Source of the DNA: Chryseolinea sp. H1M3-3
Lineage (GTDB): Bacteria; Bacteroidota; Bacteroidia; Cytophagales; Cyclobacteriaceae
Assembly (NCBI RefSeq): GCF_029360725.1
Contig: NZ_JARKMY010000002.1
Location: forward strand, 806,001-870,000
DNA: 64,000 nucleotides
Direction of reading: 5' to 3'
Made by a program: the position numbers and the translations under genes. Under the pieces are notes generated by a model. It was not told where the DNA came from. It searched no databases and worked only from the letters and a program-made list of their open reading frames with translations. Of the stretch, positions 18,697 through 27,259 are shown piece after piece; the stretch's first letter is position 1; each line of letters starts with the position of its first letter.

Positions 18697-19184
18697 TCTA
18701 TAAATTCTTCTGTCCGTATAACAGGATTACAGCAAGCTTCCAATGTCTCTAGTCTTTGACCAATATCTTTTTCGCGCTGGAGTGATCTTCTCAAGATCGT
18801 CGCCACGATCTCATACTTAAGTTGTACCGCATAAATAATCGCTGTTTGATATGCATTGATCAGGTGGCTGGAAACCACACGGTTAAGCTTGATTGGAATC
18901 TGTTGCGATAATTCGGGATTGATAGACTGATGTTTTAAGGCTGTCCTCACGACTTCATTACTGCCCCCCTCAGGTTTTTCGTTCAATACAGCGAAGATAC
19001 CTTCCAATCTTTGAAGCTGTTTTTTCTTCTCCTTAATTTCTTCATCGATAAAATCTTTTACGTTTGGAGAATGGATGAGAGCCCTAAGTTCCGGTAGGCT
19101 GTTATAAAACATCAGTTCAGCGTCGTATAACGATCGTAACGCCTTTATCAACGAGACACGTAAAATAGTATTTGATTCTTTCAT
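18693..19184 (-). CDS. DUF892 (YciE-type ferritin-like) protein
   Basis: A 163-residue all-helical protein of the DUF892/YciE family, ferritin-like. The pattern LYDAELMFYNSLPELRALI followed by EEIKEKKKQLQRLEGIFAVLNEKP is typical of the first helices. The open frame extends to 19268 over the end of the hydrolase gene, but MKESNTILRV at 19184 is the sensible start, leaving a 22-bp gap. YciE proteins are stress- or stationary-phase-induced in enterobacteria; the metal site is poorly conserved here. Confidence 0.8.
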   Translation of the reverse strand: MKESNTILRVSLIKALRSLYDAELMFYNSLPELRALIHSPNVKDFIDEEIKEKKKQLQRLEGIFAVLNEKPEGGSNEVVRTALKHQSINPELSQQIPIKLNRVVSSHLINAYQTAIIYAVQLKYEIVATILRRSLQREKDIGQRLETLEACCNPVIRTEEFIE

Positions 19185-19206
19185 AACCAGCGGGTCAATT
19201 TTACCC

Positions 19207-19896
19207 TTAGGGTGTTTTCTTTTTCGAGGGTGCAGACCCCGTAGACCGACTTTCGGGCGCAGGTTCACGAATCAAATATTTTGTAAACCAATCTCCGGAT
19301 AATTGCGCAACCTGTTCCAATGTTCCGGGCTCTTCAAACAGGTGAGTAGCACCTTTGATTATCTCAAGCTTTTTTGGGCCTGCTAATTTTTCCAAGGCGC
19401 TTCTGTTCAAATCAAGCACAACCTGGTCATCTTCTCCTACGATAAAAAGGGTTGGCGCCTCGACCAGGTAAAGTTGATCTTTTGCCAGATCGGGTCGTCC
19501 ACCTCTTGATACTACGGCACTGATTTTGGATTCAAGAATAGCAGCAGCGGTAATAGCTGACGCCGCACCCGTGCTTGCTCCGAAGTATCCAATTGTTAGT
19601 TTCTGAAGTCCGGGCAATTTCATTAACCATTGCGTAACGCTCACCAACCGTTGCGCTAGTAACTCGATATTAAAACGCATGCTGTACACCTCATCTTCTT
19701 CTTTTGTCAACAGATCAAATAAGAAAGTGCCAAGTTCCCTCCGCTGCAGGTGTTGTGCTACGAAGTTATTTCGAGGACTAAATCGGCTGCTCCCACTTCC
19801 ATGGGAAAAGATAACCAGACCCGAAGCATTCTCGGGCAATGTTAATTCACCTTCCAGGGTAATATTATCTACCTCAATTTTTAAGATTTTCTTCAT
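19207..19896 (-). CDS. Dienelactone-hydrolase-like alpha/beta hydrolase
   Basis: A 229-residue alpha/beta hydrolase. The oxyanion region is VIFSHGSGSSRFSPRN, the nucleophile elbow is GYFGASTGAAS (Ser), the acid is in VGEDDQVV and the catalytic His in GATHLFEEPG. No signal peptide. First gene of the operon hydrolase-DUF892-CapA-phosphoribosyltransferase. From memory, Rv0571c of M. tuberculosis combines a phosphoribosyltransferase and a hydrolase of this type in one protein, so the association here is probably functional. Substrate unknown. Confidence 0.87.
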   Translation of the reverse strand: MKKILKIEVDNITLEGELTLPENASGLVIFSHGSGSSRFSPRNNFVAQHLQRRELGTFLFDLLTKEEDEVYSMRFNIELLAQRLVSVTQWLMKLPGLQKLTIGYFGASTGAASAITAAAILESKISAVVSRGGRPDLAKDQLYLVEAPTLFIVGEDDQVVLDLNRSALEKLAGPKKLEIIKGATHLFEEPGTLEQVAQLSGDWFTKYLIREPAPESRSTGSAPSKKKTP

Positions 19897-19948
19897 ACAA
19901 CAAATCGTTTTATGGCTAATGAGGACTATACTTATAACACAACATACG

Positions 19949-19960
19949 TGATCCGGTTCA
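19949..19960. promoter_or_regulatory. CRP-like palindrome before hydrolase operon
   Basis: CGTGA-TCCGGT-TCACG (19947-19962), a perfect 5-bp-arm palindrome close to the classical CRP form GTGA-N6-TCAC, about 53 bp upstream of the hydrolase start on the minus strand. Confidence 0.55.
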
Positions 19961-20081
19961 CGATATGAAAGTATTTCGGTTCAGGTTGCGTTCCTATGAC
20001 AAATGCACAACGTGGAATCTGATCTACATCATTGATTAGGTTACCCAGGTAGCGTTTTTTTGATTGACCTTTTTCCTTGAT

Positions 20082-20496
20082 ATGACAGAAAGAAATAATC
20101 AACTGGCCCTCATTCTACATGATGTAGCGTCCATGTACCGGTTCTTGGGAGGTCAAAACCCGTTTCGCGCGATGGCCTACCAAAATGCTTCTCGACAATA
20201 AAAGGCTTGTCTGATGATATGACAGTATATTTGAAAAGAAGATTGAAGCGGTGAAAACGGGAACCGCTTTAGAGATTAATGCGCAATGTGATCGGATGGA
20301 TATGAACGACGAGTTTGCTATGCTCGCCCAGAAGAGCGGCGCAAAAATCGTGATCAGTACCGACAGTCATAAATACAGCGACTTTTTTTGTATGCAGCTG
20401 GGAATAGACATTGCAAGACGAGCGTGGTGTACTTCAAAAAATATTCTGAATACTCGATCATGGAACGACATGAAACAAGCGCTTTCACGCAGATAA
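20082..20496 (+). pseudogene. polX: polX remnant (N-terminal stub joined to PHP-domain C terminus)
   Basis: Two pieces of a family X DNA polymerase with C-terminal PHP domain. From 20082 a 39-residue frame contains QNPFRAMAYQNASR, the first helix-hairpin region of PolX; after a one-base frameshift near 20195 the reading continues as TIKGLSDDMT. Then, from about 20217, a different frame gives YDSIFEKKIEAV and runs through KTGTALEIN, VISTDSHKYSDF and the end at 20496, which is the extreme C terminus of the PHP domain. An intact PolX has about 560 residues, so roughly 430 codons were lost by internal deletion. The gene cannot be functional. Confidence 0.85.
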
Positions 20497-20502
20497 ATTT
20501 TT

Positions 20503-20550
20503 CCTTCCATTGTAACGACACTTGAATAAGCCGTCGGTTACAATGGAAGG
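20503..20550. terminator. Strong stem-loop between polX remnant and BON gene
   Basis: A perfect 14-bp inverted repeat, CCTTCCATTGTAAC (20503-20516) and GTTACAATGGAAGG (20537-20550), with a 20-nt loop. It sits between convergent units, 11 bp after the BON stop on the minus strand, with AT-rich flanks on both sides. Probably a bidirectional terminator. Confidence 0.65.
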
Positions 20551-20560
20551 GTTTAATATT

Positions 20561-21235
20561 TTACACGAATATTCCTGCGTCGATTTCGATCTGGTTATTA
20601 ACAGCCAAAACACCGGGAGAGGACCACGCTACTCTTTCTGCCTCTTTGCGTTCTGCCCAGGATTTTACCTTTCCTTTTAAAGTAATTTCACTTCCGGAAG
20701 TTTCCAATTCTATGGCGCCAGAGTCAATCGTTGCGTTCCTGTGAAAGGCTTCGGTGATTCTTTTTTTAATGTCCTTTGAATCGATAATGGTTGGCTTCAC
20801 ATGAATATTATTGGTCACTCCTTTTACGCCAAGTAAATCCTCCACACTATTTTGGGCAGCAATTTTTTGGTATTCCCACTCCACCTCTCCATCAAGGTCT
20901 ACCCAACCATTGTCTACTTTGACTTCAATCTTGTCCTCATTAATGGCGCTGTTCCACCGCAAGGCATTATTGATCGCTTCCGCAATTTGGGTGTCTGTCT
21001 TCATACCAAAGGCGGGTATCTTCACTTCAATATCAGATGCTACAACTTTAACACCTTGTACCCGTTGTGCGGCATGTTCTGCTGCAAGTTTCTTCCCGTA
21101 GTTATCCACGGTTCCGGTGAGCGTCACAACACCATCTTTTACGGAGACACCGATTTCGGGAAAAACATCTCGTAATTGCGAATCCCATTTGATTTCCGCC
21201 ATCACGTCTTTTTGAATTTCATCGTTCGTTTTCAT
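20561..21235 (-). CDS. Triple BON-domain protein
   Basis: A 224-residue protein with three BON repeats: about 3-73, 79-150 and 152-220, each with the VKDGVVTLTGTVDNYGKK-type strand-turn-strand, then helix. BON domains bind phospholipid or act as periplasmic/outer-membrane stress modules in OsmY. Here there is no signal peptide, so it is predicted to be cytoplasmic. It belongs by position to the stress island, followed at the 3' end by a strong stem-loop. Confidence 0.9.
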   Translation of the reverse strand: MKTNDEIQKDVMAEIKWDSQLRDVFPEIGVSVKDGVVTLTGTVDNYGKKLAAEHAAQRVQGVKVVASDIEVKIPAFGMKTDTQIAEAINNALRWNSAINEDKIEVKVDNGWVDLDGEVEWEYQKIAAQNSVEDLLGVKGVTNNIHVKPTIIDSKDIKKRITEAFHRNATIDSGAIELETSGSEITLKGKVKSWAERKEAERVAWSSPGVLAVNNQIEIDAGIFV

Positions 21236-21279
21236 AAAGGGTCGTTTTAAACTTTTATTTATTGATATTAAATGAATGC

Positions 21280-21792
21280 CTATTGGGTCGATAGTAAATT
21301 ATTAACACGGTTAATGATCTCGGCTGAATTTATGGACACGTCAGAAAGCTTTGAAGCTGATGTAATCGCATCAATGCCTTCGATTTTATAGTTGCCATCA
21401 CCCGAAGTGGTGAGCACGATGAGTTTTTTTTTATCCTTAGTTCGATCAACAAAGCTCTTGACTTCCCTTGGAGGTTTTGAATATTCCCAGGTATGAATAA
21501 TGATCAGGGCGGTCCACGTGTCTTCGTTTATTGAAGGCAAATCTGTAATATCAATTACCTTGATGTACATCTGTTTTGATTTAAATTCCCTGATCAGTTC
21601 ATGTACAACCGAGTCCTTGAAATCACTTCCTTGCGTTGCGATAAGTATATGTTGTGGGTGGGAAGGATTGTTTACTTCGAAGGCAGCAGCAACATTCATC
21701 GAGTAAGTCTGCCGGTACCACAATGCAAACAAGAAGAACACGACCACAACGCTTCCAATAACCCAAGCAATAATTTTTATCCATCGTTTCAT
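21280..21792 (-). CDS. Membrane-anchored flavodoxin-like hypothetical protein
   Basis: A 170-residue protein with one N-terminal membrane helix (about 7-26) and a soluble alpha/beta domain. The pattern HILIATQGSDFKDSVVHELIREF, ALIIIHTWEYSKPP, and KLIVLTTSGDGNY resembles the beta strands and loops of flavodoxin-like folds, but a flavin-binding site is not evident. It precedes the BON gene in the same direction (44-bp gap), so they may be co-transcribed. Function unknown. Confidence 0.72.
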   Translation of the reverse strand: MKRWIKIIAWVIGSVVVVFFLFALWYRQTYSMNVAAAFEVNNPSHPQHILIATQGSDFKDSVVHELIREFKSKQMYIKVIDITDLPSINEDTWTALIIIHTWEYSKPPREVKSFVDRTKDKKKLIVLTTSGDGNYKIEGIDAITSASKLSDVSINSAEIINRVNNLLSTQ

Positions 21793-21981
21793 GTGTGTAA
21801 ATATTTAATGTTACCTGTTTAAGTTTTTTGTAAAATTCACTGGCGCATAACAGCAAGCGGAAATGATATTTCCAGGCTAAGCTATAGGTAAACAGCGCGC
21901 AAGTCGATGATAATTGTTACCTCATGGGCTGATTTGTTGGTTGTTTTTTGTTCCATAAAGTTTTTATGGAGAGTTAAAAAC

Positions 21982-21993
21982 TGATAAAAATCA
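21982..21993. promoter_or_regulatory. CRP/FNR-like site before UspA 3
   Basis: TGATAAAAATCA is a perfect FNR-type core about 142 bp before the third UspA gene, in a 343-bp gene-free stretch. Confidence 0.5.
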
Positions 21994-22066
21994 TTGGTCC
22001 CGCCTGTCGGCTATCATAGTCGCATCAGTAAGATTTTTTTGATCTTTATTTATCTGAAGAGTTGCT

Positions 22067-22090
22067 TACGTTCGATGTTCATCGAACGTA
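22067..22090. promoter_or_regulatory. 24-bp near-continuous palindrome in UspA 3 leader
   Basis: TACGTTCGATG (22067-22077), TT, then CATCGAACGTA (22080-22090): 11-bp arms with only 2 nt between them, ending 45 bp before the UspA 3 ATG. The tiny loop argues against an ordinary terminator hairpin; an operator for a dimeric repressor is more likely. Nothing else is visible in the 21793-22135 gap. Confidence 0.55.
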
Positions 22091-22135
22091 GCGAGGTTGC
22101 ACACAAAAATCTAAACACAGCGAGGGCTGACGAAC

Positions 22136-23023
22136 ATGAAAAAAATATTAGTCCCCACGGATTTTTCGCCTTGTGCGAACGCAGCGATGGAAGTTGCAAT
22201 ACGCATGGCACAAAAAGGTTCTGCTGAAATTTTCTTTTTGCATCTGTATTTTGATAACGAGATATCCAGTCACGTCCCTCATCAGAGATCGTCTCTACCA
22301 GATGGCCACCACCAAAATGCGGCACTTGGCAAAGCAAAAGATTCCCTCGATAAAATGGTAAGCAAAGCCGAGGTGTTGGGCATTTGTGCTGAACCAATTT
22401 TGATTTTTGCTAAAGGACAGGAGCGGATCGAAGATTACCTGATCGCATATCATATCGACTTTGTGGTGATGGGATCTCATGGTGTCAGCGGTATTAAAGA
22501 GACTTTTCTGGGTTCTAACACGCAACGGTTTGTTCGGCGATCGCCGGTGCCTGTGCTGGTCATCAAGGAGGACCAAAGGGATTTTGATATTAAAAAAATT
22601 GTTTATATGTCTTCTTTTGAAGAAGATTCAGTCAAGTCGTTTCAGGAGGTGATCGAAGCCTCGCGATTGTGGAATGCTGAAATCTATTTATTGTATGTTA
22701 ATACGCCCTATCATTTCAGGGAAACACATGAGAGCATGGTTGATATTGGTCGTTTCATGCATCAGTTTCCAAGGATATCCTATACTCCGGTAATATTTAA
22801 TGCACTCGACGAAGAACGGGGTCTCACAGAATTCTGCAAACAGAGTAAAATCGATTTGATTGTTCTTACTACGCATGGCAAAAGGGGGTTCTATCGACTC
22901 CTGGCACATGGTGTAGCAGAAAGTATTATAAATCATCAGAGTAAACCGGTGTTGGTTATCAATACAAATGAAAAACTGACACAGGAACGTGCGCTCATTG
23001 AAGAGGCATTCACCAATGAATGA
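22136..23023 (+). CDS. Tandem-domain universal stress protein (UspA 3)
   Basis: A 295-residue protein with two complete Usp domains. The first starts KKILVPTDFSPCA and has the ATP loop GSHGVSGIKETFLGSNTQ; the second has VLTTHGKRGFYRLLAHGVAESI, also loop-like. Of the three Usp genes in the window this one keeps both loops best. It has both a CRP/FNR-like site and a separate long palindrome upstream, suggesting two inputs. Convergent with the ribonucleotide reductase gene. Confidence 0.94.
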   Translation: MKKILVPTDFSPCANAAMEVAIRMAQKGSAEIFFLHLYFDNEISSHVPHQRSSLPDGHHQNAALGKAKDSLDKMVSKAEVLGICAEPILIFAKGQERIEDYLIAYHIDFVVMGSHGVSGIKETFLGSNTQRFVRRSPVPVLVIKEDQRDFDIKKIVYMSSFEEDSVKSFQEVIEASRLWNAEIYLLYVNTPYHFRETHESMVDIGRFMHQFPRISYTPVIFNALDEERGLTEFCKQSKIDLIVLTTHGKRGFYRLLAHGVAESIINHQSKPVLVINTNEKLTQERALIEEAFTNE

Positions 23024-23072
23024 TTTTTGTTCGGGCGATGCCCAGATAAAACTTAACCCGGAAGGTCGACCC

Positions 23073-24845
23073 TCATTCAATACAAACCTTGCAAGATTTT
23101 ACGTCGCTTATAATACCCTGTTTCAATACTTGCCTTTCCCGGGAATTGTATCGAAAGATTGTTATTCCTTTAAGTTTACTTCGCCACGCTTGTTGGTAAA
23201 TGTGATCGATATCCGACGGGGTCGCATGTTGCGGAAGATTAATGGTCTTTGAAACAGCATTATCCGTATATTTTTGAAACGCTTCCTGATGTTTCAAATG
23301 CCAAAAGGGATGTATCTCAAGGGCTGTTTTGAAAATGTTCTTTACCGACTGAGGGAGTGAACTAACCTTTTCCAAAGTACCTGTTTGCTCAATATGATTA
23401 AGAATATCTTGAGAAGCCATTTGGTGTTTCTTCAAATATTGAAGCAATGGTTTATTTATTTCTTTCAATGTCTCATTGTGAAGCACATGTTGTCTTTCGT
23501 ACGATAACGCAAAGAAGGGTTCAATTGACGACGATGTATCAGCTAAGATGGATATCGTACCGGTAGGAGCGATGCTTGTACGTGTAGCATTTCGTATCGG
23601 TGTGGCAGGGTAGTAAATGCTTTTTTTCCAATTCCTGAATGAGCCGCGTTCCTTTGCCAGCGAAGCTGATGCATCAAAACTTTTTTCGGCAATGAACTTC
23701 ATGACACGTTCGGCCAGGTGAATGGCTTCATCCGATTCATAGGGTATTTCGAGTCTGGCTAATGTTTCTGACCATCCCATAAGTCCCAGCCCAATCTTTC
23801 GGTTGCCCTGAACAGTCTTTTTAATTTGAGGTGATAAATAGCGGTTGACTTCAATAACGTTATCCAAAAAACGAACTGAAATATGGACCGTTTCTTCCAG
23901 TCTCCTCCAGTTTATCAAAGTCTCTTTGTCAGGATCTACAAACTGGGAAAGATTGATAGATCCCAGGTTGCAGGATTCATAGGGCAATAACGGAACTTCC
24001 CCACAAGGATTGGTTGCTTCTATTCTTTTAACGTGCGGGATAGGATTCGACTCATTAATTGTATCTAAAAATAACAACCCTGGATCTCCGCTTTTCCACG
24101 CATTGTGGACAATTAGATCCCAAAGGTATTTTGCTTTAATTGTTTTTGTGGTGACATGAGAATTGGGATGAATCAGCGACCAATGGTCATCCCGTTGCAA
24201 GGCCATCATGAAGGCATCCGAAATGCCGATTGAGATATTAAAATTCCTTAGATTTCCTTCTATACTTTTGCAGGTGATGAATTCTTCAATATCGGGATGA
24301 TCGATATTCAGAATCCCCATATTGGCCCCTCTTCGTTTTCCGCCTTGTTTAACGTGTTCCGTGGAGATATCGAATATCTTCATAAATGAAACCGGTCCTG
24401 ATGCTGCTCCTTGTGCGTGATAAAGAATATCATTTTTGGGTCTGAGGTGTGAAAAGTTAAACCCGGTGCCACCGCCACTTTGTTGGATGAGTGCCGCTAA
24501 CTTGAGCGTAGAAAATATATCTTCAAGATGGTCTTCCAGCGGAAGAACAAAGCAGGCGCTAAGCTGGCCGGCTGCCGTGCCTGCATTCATTAGCGTGGGT
24601 GAATTTGGTAAAAACAATAATTGATTGATGATGTCGAAGAATTTCTTTTCCCAAATGTATTGTTGTGATTCGCCTCCCCAATTGAGTTCCGCTTCCGCTA
24701 CTGATGTTGCTACGCGCTTTATCAGTTCAGTTGGCGTTTCACAGATTTCACCCTTTTCATTTTTTTGGAGATAGCGACTTTCTAATACCCTGATGGCATT
24801 GTCAGAAAATTCAATGCTGGATAATTTATTCCGGTTCACAGGCAT
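23073..24845 (-). CDS. nrdJ: Adenosylcobalamin-dependent (class II) ribonucleotide reductase
   Basis: Reduces ribonucleotides using coenzyme B12, independently of oxygen. The 590-residue protein contains SPTLMNAG, the disulfide Cys in GQLSACFVLPLEDHLEDI, GGGTGFNFSHLRP, the active-site NPCGEVPLLPYESCNLGSINL, and APTGTISILADTSSSIEP. The C terminus ends with CKVC, a likely redox-relay pair. It is shorter than many NrdJ proteins. The frame extends to 24923, but the regulatory site at 24911-24922 and the normal N-terminal position of SSIEFSDNAIRVL support the ATG at 24845. Oxygen-independent dNTP supply fits an FNR-like, low-oxygen regulon. Confidence 0.92.
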   Translation of the reverse strand: MPVNRNKLSSIEFSDNAIRVLESRYLQKNEKGEICETPTELIKRVATSVAEAELNWGGESQQYIWEKKFFDIINQLLFLPNSPTLMNAGTAAGQLSACFVLPLEDHLEDIFSTLKLAALIQQSGGGTGFNFSHLRPKNDILYHAQGAASGPVSFMKIFDISTEHVKQGGKRRGANMGILNIDHPDIEEFITCKSIEGNLRNFNISIGISDAFMMALQRDDHWSLIHPNSHVTTKTIKAKYLWDLIVHNAWKSGDPGLLFLDTINESNPIPHVKRIEATNPCGEVPLLPYESCNLGSINLSQFVDPDKETLINWRRLEETVHISVRFLDNVIEVNRYLSPQIKKTVQGNRKIGLGLMGWSETLARLEIPYESDEAIHLAERVMKFIAEKSFDASASLAKERGSFRNWKKSIYYPATPIRNATRTSIAPTGTISILADTSSSIEPFFALSYERQHVLHNETLKEINKPLLQYLKKHQMASQDILNHIEQTGTLEKVSSLPQSVKNIFKTALEIHPFWHLKHQEAFQKYTDNAVSKTINLPQHATPSDIDHIYQQAWRSKLKGITIFRYNSRERQVLKQGIISDVKSCKVCIE

Positions 24846-24910
24846 GAAGGTGATGATGCAAGCAGGGAATTTTGCGTGACAGGAAAAATGATAATTGTTT
24901 TTTTTATGTA

Positions 24911-24922
24911 TGACGGTTCTCA
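24911..24922. promoter_or_regulatory. CRP/FNR-like site between nrdJ and methyltransferase
   Basis: TGACGGTTCTCA matches TGA-N6-TCA, 66 bp from the nrdJ start and 53 bp from the methyltransferase start, so it could control both divergent genes. Confidence 0.45.
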
Positions 24923-24974
24923 TTGATGGATTGAGGTGAATTTGATTCCTTCATGTATCGATAAAAAAAAACTT

Positions 24975-25628
24975 ATGAAAAAGCATTTACCTTTTGATGA
25001 CCATGTGGCTGAATACGAAGATTGGTACGACCAGTATCCTTGGGTTTTTAAATCGGAAGTTGAAGCGTTGCGTGAAATGTTACCGGTTGGTGAAAAGTTG
25101 AACGGAATAGAAATTGGAACAGGAACAGGTCGATTTTCAGAAGCCCTTGGAATAAAGGAAGGCATTGAACCTTCCGAAAATATGCGCGCGCTAGCGATCA
25201 AACGTGGAATAGAGATAATGAATGCTGTTGCAGAGCGCCTGCCCTATGGAGATCATCGTTTCGATTTTGTGTTGATGAATTTTTGTATCAGTTATTTTGA
25301 TGATCTGCATTTGGCATTCAAAGAGGCTCATCGTGTTACAAAAAGCAATGGTGTTTTGGTAGTAGGCTTTATCGATAAAAATAGCATTATAGGTCGGTAC
25401 TATGATGAACATAAACCGGAAAGTACTTTCTATAAGCAAGCCAATTTTTATGAAGTGGAGAAAGTTTTGGATGAACTGAGCAAGGCACGATTCAAACACA
25501 GTGCTGTTTGTCAAACACTTTTTAATCCTTTGGAGGAAATAAAAGAATTACAGCCGGCCAAACCTGGATATGGAGAAGGTTCATTTGTAGTGATCAAAGC
25601 TATGAAACAACCAGAGCGGAACGAATAA
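24975..25628 (+). CDS. SAM-dependent class I methyltransferase
   Basis: A 217-residue Methyltransf_11-type enzyme. The SAM-binding motif I is GIEIGTGTGRFSEALG, motif II region is VAERLPYGDHRFDFVLM and the motif III region LHLAFKEAHRVTKSNGVLVVGFID. The ATG at 24975 is chosen over an upstream ATG at 24936 because AFDDHVAEYEDWYD-type N termini are normal for the family. Followed after 11 bp by a DUF302 gene. Substrate unknown; members near DUF302 proteins occur in metal or arsenic contexts, but no metal-resistance gene lies here. Confidence 0.86.
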   Translation: MKKHLPFDDHVAEYEDWYDQYPWVFKSEVEALREMLPVGEKLNGIEIGTGTGRFSEALGIKEGIEPSENMRALAIKRGIEIMNAVAERLPYGDHRFDFVLMNFCISYFDDLHLAFKEAHRVTKSNGVLVVGFIDKNSIIGRYYDEHKPESTFYKQANFYEVEKVLDELSKARFKHSAVCQTLFNPLEEIKELQPAKPGYGEGSFVVIKAMKQPERNE

Positions 25629-25639
25629 ATTTTGATTTT

Positions 25640-26077
25640 ATGACACGCGTTTTTAAGAAAACGATTATTAAATCTGCACTTGAAAGTCTGATTATCCAAT
25701 TAAAAGAGGAGCTTGCGAAGGAAGGTTTCACCATAACAGCAGTAACAGATTTTCAGCAGGAATTTCAGGACCGGTTAGGTACCCATTTCAAGAAGTATAA
25801 AATATTGTCGGTTCATGTTCCTTACCTTTCTCAACAAATGTTGTCTTTCGAGCCTTTGGAAGGTGTGGTGCTACCCTGCAGTATTACAATGATAGAGACG
25901 CATCCTGGGGAAGTCGAGATTATTCCGGTAAATGTTACGGAATTGATTTCACATGACATGCAAGATTCATCGTTGCAAAATCTGGCGGTTGAAGTGAGCA
26001 AAAGACTGGAAAGAGCAATTGGTAATTTGGAACGAGAACCAACAGGTACGCCTGACCTCTTTACGTCGTGGGGTTAA
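25640..26077 (+). CDS. DUF302 domain protein
   Basis: A 145-residue protein with a DUF302-like fold: LKEELAKEGFTITAVTDF, then YKILSVHVPYLSQQMLSFEP and GVVLPCSITMIE, where the LPC cysteine is typical of the family. The first 15 residues are basic and there is no signal peptide. Probably co-transcribed with the methyltransferase. Function of the family is unknown. Confidence 0.78.
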   Translation: MTRVFKKTIIKSALESLIIQLKEELAKEGFTITAVTDFQQEFQDRLGTHFKKYKILSVHVPYLSQQMLSFEPLEGVVLPCSITMIETHPGEVEIIPVNVTELISHDMQDSSLQNLAVEVSKRLERAIGNLEREPTGTPDLFTSWG

Positions 26078-26184
26078 GTATTAGATGTTAAGGGCTGCCG
26101 ATGTAAACGTGACATTCCCGTCTTCTAAAAGTTGTTCTTTCTGCTAGTGCTTTTAAAAGAAATCAGAAACGACCCATTTTACGA

Positions 26185-26826
26185 TTAAGGAAAATTATAA
26201 ACCGTTGCAAGGTCTTTCAGCTCCAAAAGGTTCTTAATGGTTAGTTTGTCAAATACCCTGGCTTTGTGCGTTGCCACTGTGGTAGGTTGAATTTTTAATT
26301 TGTTGGAGATGTCTGAAACGGTATGTCCATTTAATAGCAATGCAGCAATTTCAAATTCGCGTGTAGAGAGCATTGAAAATGGATTGGACGGCTTATCCTG
26401 GTAAACGTCGTCCACCAGAACTTTTACCAATTCATCGCTGACGTATCGTTTATTGCTCAGAACAAGGTTAATTGCCTTTTGTAATTCGTCTAATGGTGCT
26501 TCCTTCGATAAAATTCCTTTTACACCAGCTTTCAAAAATCTTTTCCCGTAGATCGATTCCGAACACATGGAAAAGATCAACACAGGTGTCTCTGGAAACT
26601 TATTTACAACATATTCGATCTGTTTAAAATGAATGGTGTTGATGGACTGCACATCCATAATGACAAGCCGGTATACATGATCATTAAGCTTATTGTGCAT
26701 GTGATCGCCATTGGGCGTCTCATGGATTTCTGTGCGTGGAAATAGATCACTGAGGAGAACTTTGAGCCCAGTTCTTACCACAACGTTATCATCTACTAAT
26801 AAAAATTTTCCACCCTGTTCTTCCAT
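26185..26826 (-). CDS. NarL/FixJ-type response regulator
   Basis: A 213-residue response regulator. The receiver domain has the acidic pair VDDN, phospho-acceptor Asp58 in LVIMDVQS, and the conserved Lys in ILSKEAPLDEL. The LuxR-type HTH (about 150-205) is MLSTREFEIAALLLNGHTVSDIS followed by TTVATHKARVFDKL. No histidine kinase is adjacent; the PAS kinase at 1281-3008 is the only one in the window. Its own upstream region carries repeated TTCTACA motifs, which may be binding sites. Confidence 0.9.
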   Translation of the reverse strand: MEEQGGKFLLVDDNVVVRTGLKVLLSDLFPRTEIHETPNGDHMHNKLNDHVYRLVIMDVQSINTIHFKQIEYVVNKFPETPVLIFSMCSESIYGKRFLKAGVKGILSKEAPLDELQKAINLVLSNKRYVSDELVKVLVDDVYQDKPSNPFSMLSTREFEIAALLLNGHTVSDISNKLKIQPTTVATHKARVFDKLTIKNLLELKDLATVYNFP

Positions 26827-27259
26827 TTCTCAAACATAAAAGGGTTGTAGAAATAAATTTGTCATCCGAACTCTACAACTGAATAGAGTTTCTTCTACAG
26901 TAATCCACACCTCGCTAAAGGTTTGATGTGTTGGTATGGTTTCTACAATGAATTGGGGTGGTATGCCTAATTATAGTGCAAATCCGGTACCTAAAACTAT
27001 GAGTATCCTCAAGATATACAAAAAGAACTGATAGTTTCGGAATTTGTCCGATAATGAAGTACGTAGGTATCAAGGGGAAATGTGCTGCCAGCGGCTATTA
27101 GTCCTTGAGGTGAGAAGAATCTTGACGCGCATACAAATATTTACACCAATTTTTAACACTTCAAAGTGGTAATTATCGATGCGTAGCAACGGTATGGCTG
27201 GCGTCAAAATAATCTTCCTGGCAGTGCTGTACCAGGAAGATTACTGGAGGGTACTTGAT
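26827..27259. other. Gene-free stretch with repeated TCTACA motifs
   Basis: About 430 bp without a gene. Directly upstream of the response regulator are GTTGTAGA (26844-26851) and its reverse complement TCTACAAC (26872-26879), and further TTCTACA copies near 26892 and 26941. These may be an autoregulatory site. The remainder shows nothing recognisable. Confidence 0.4.
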
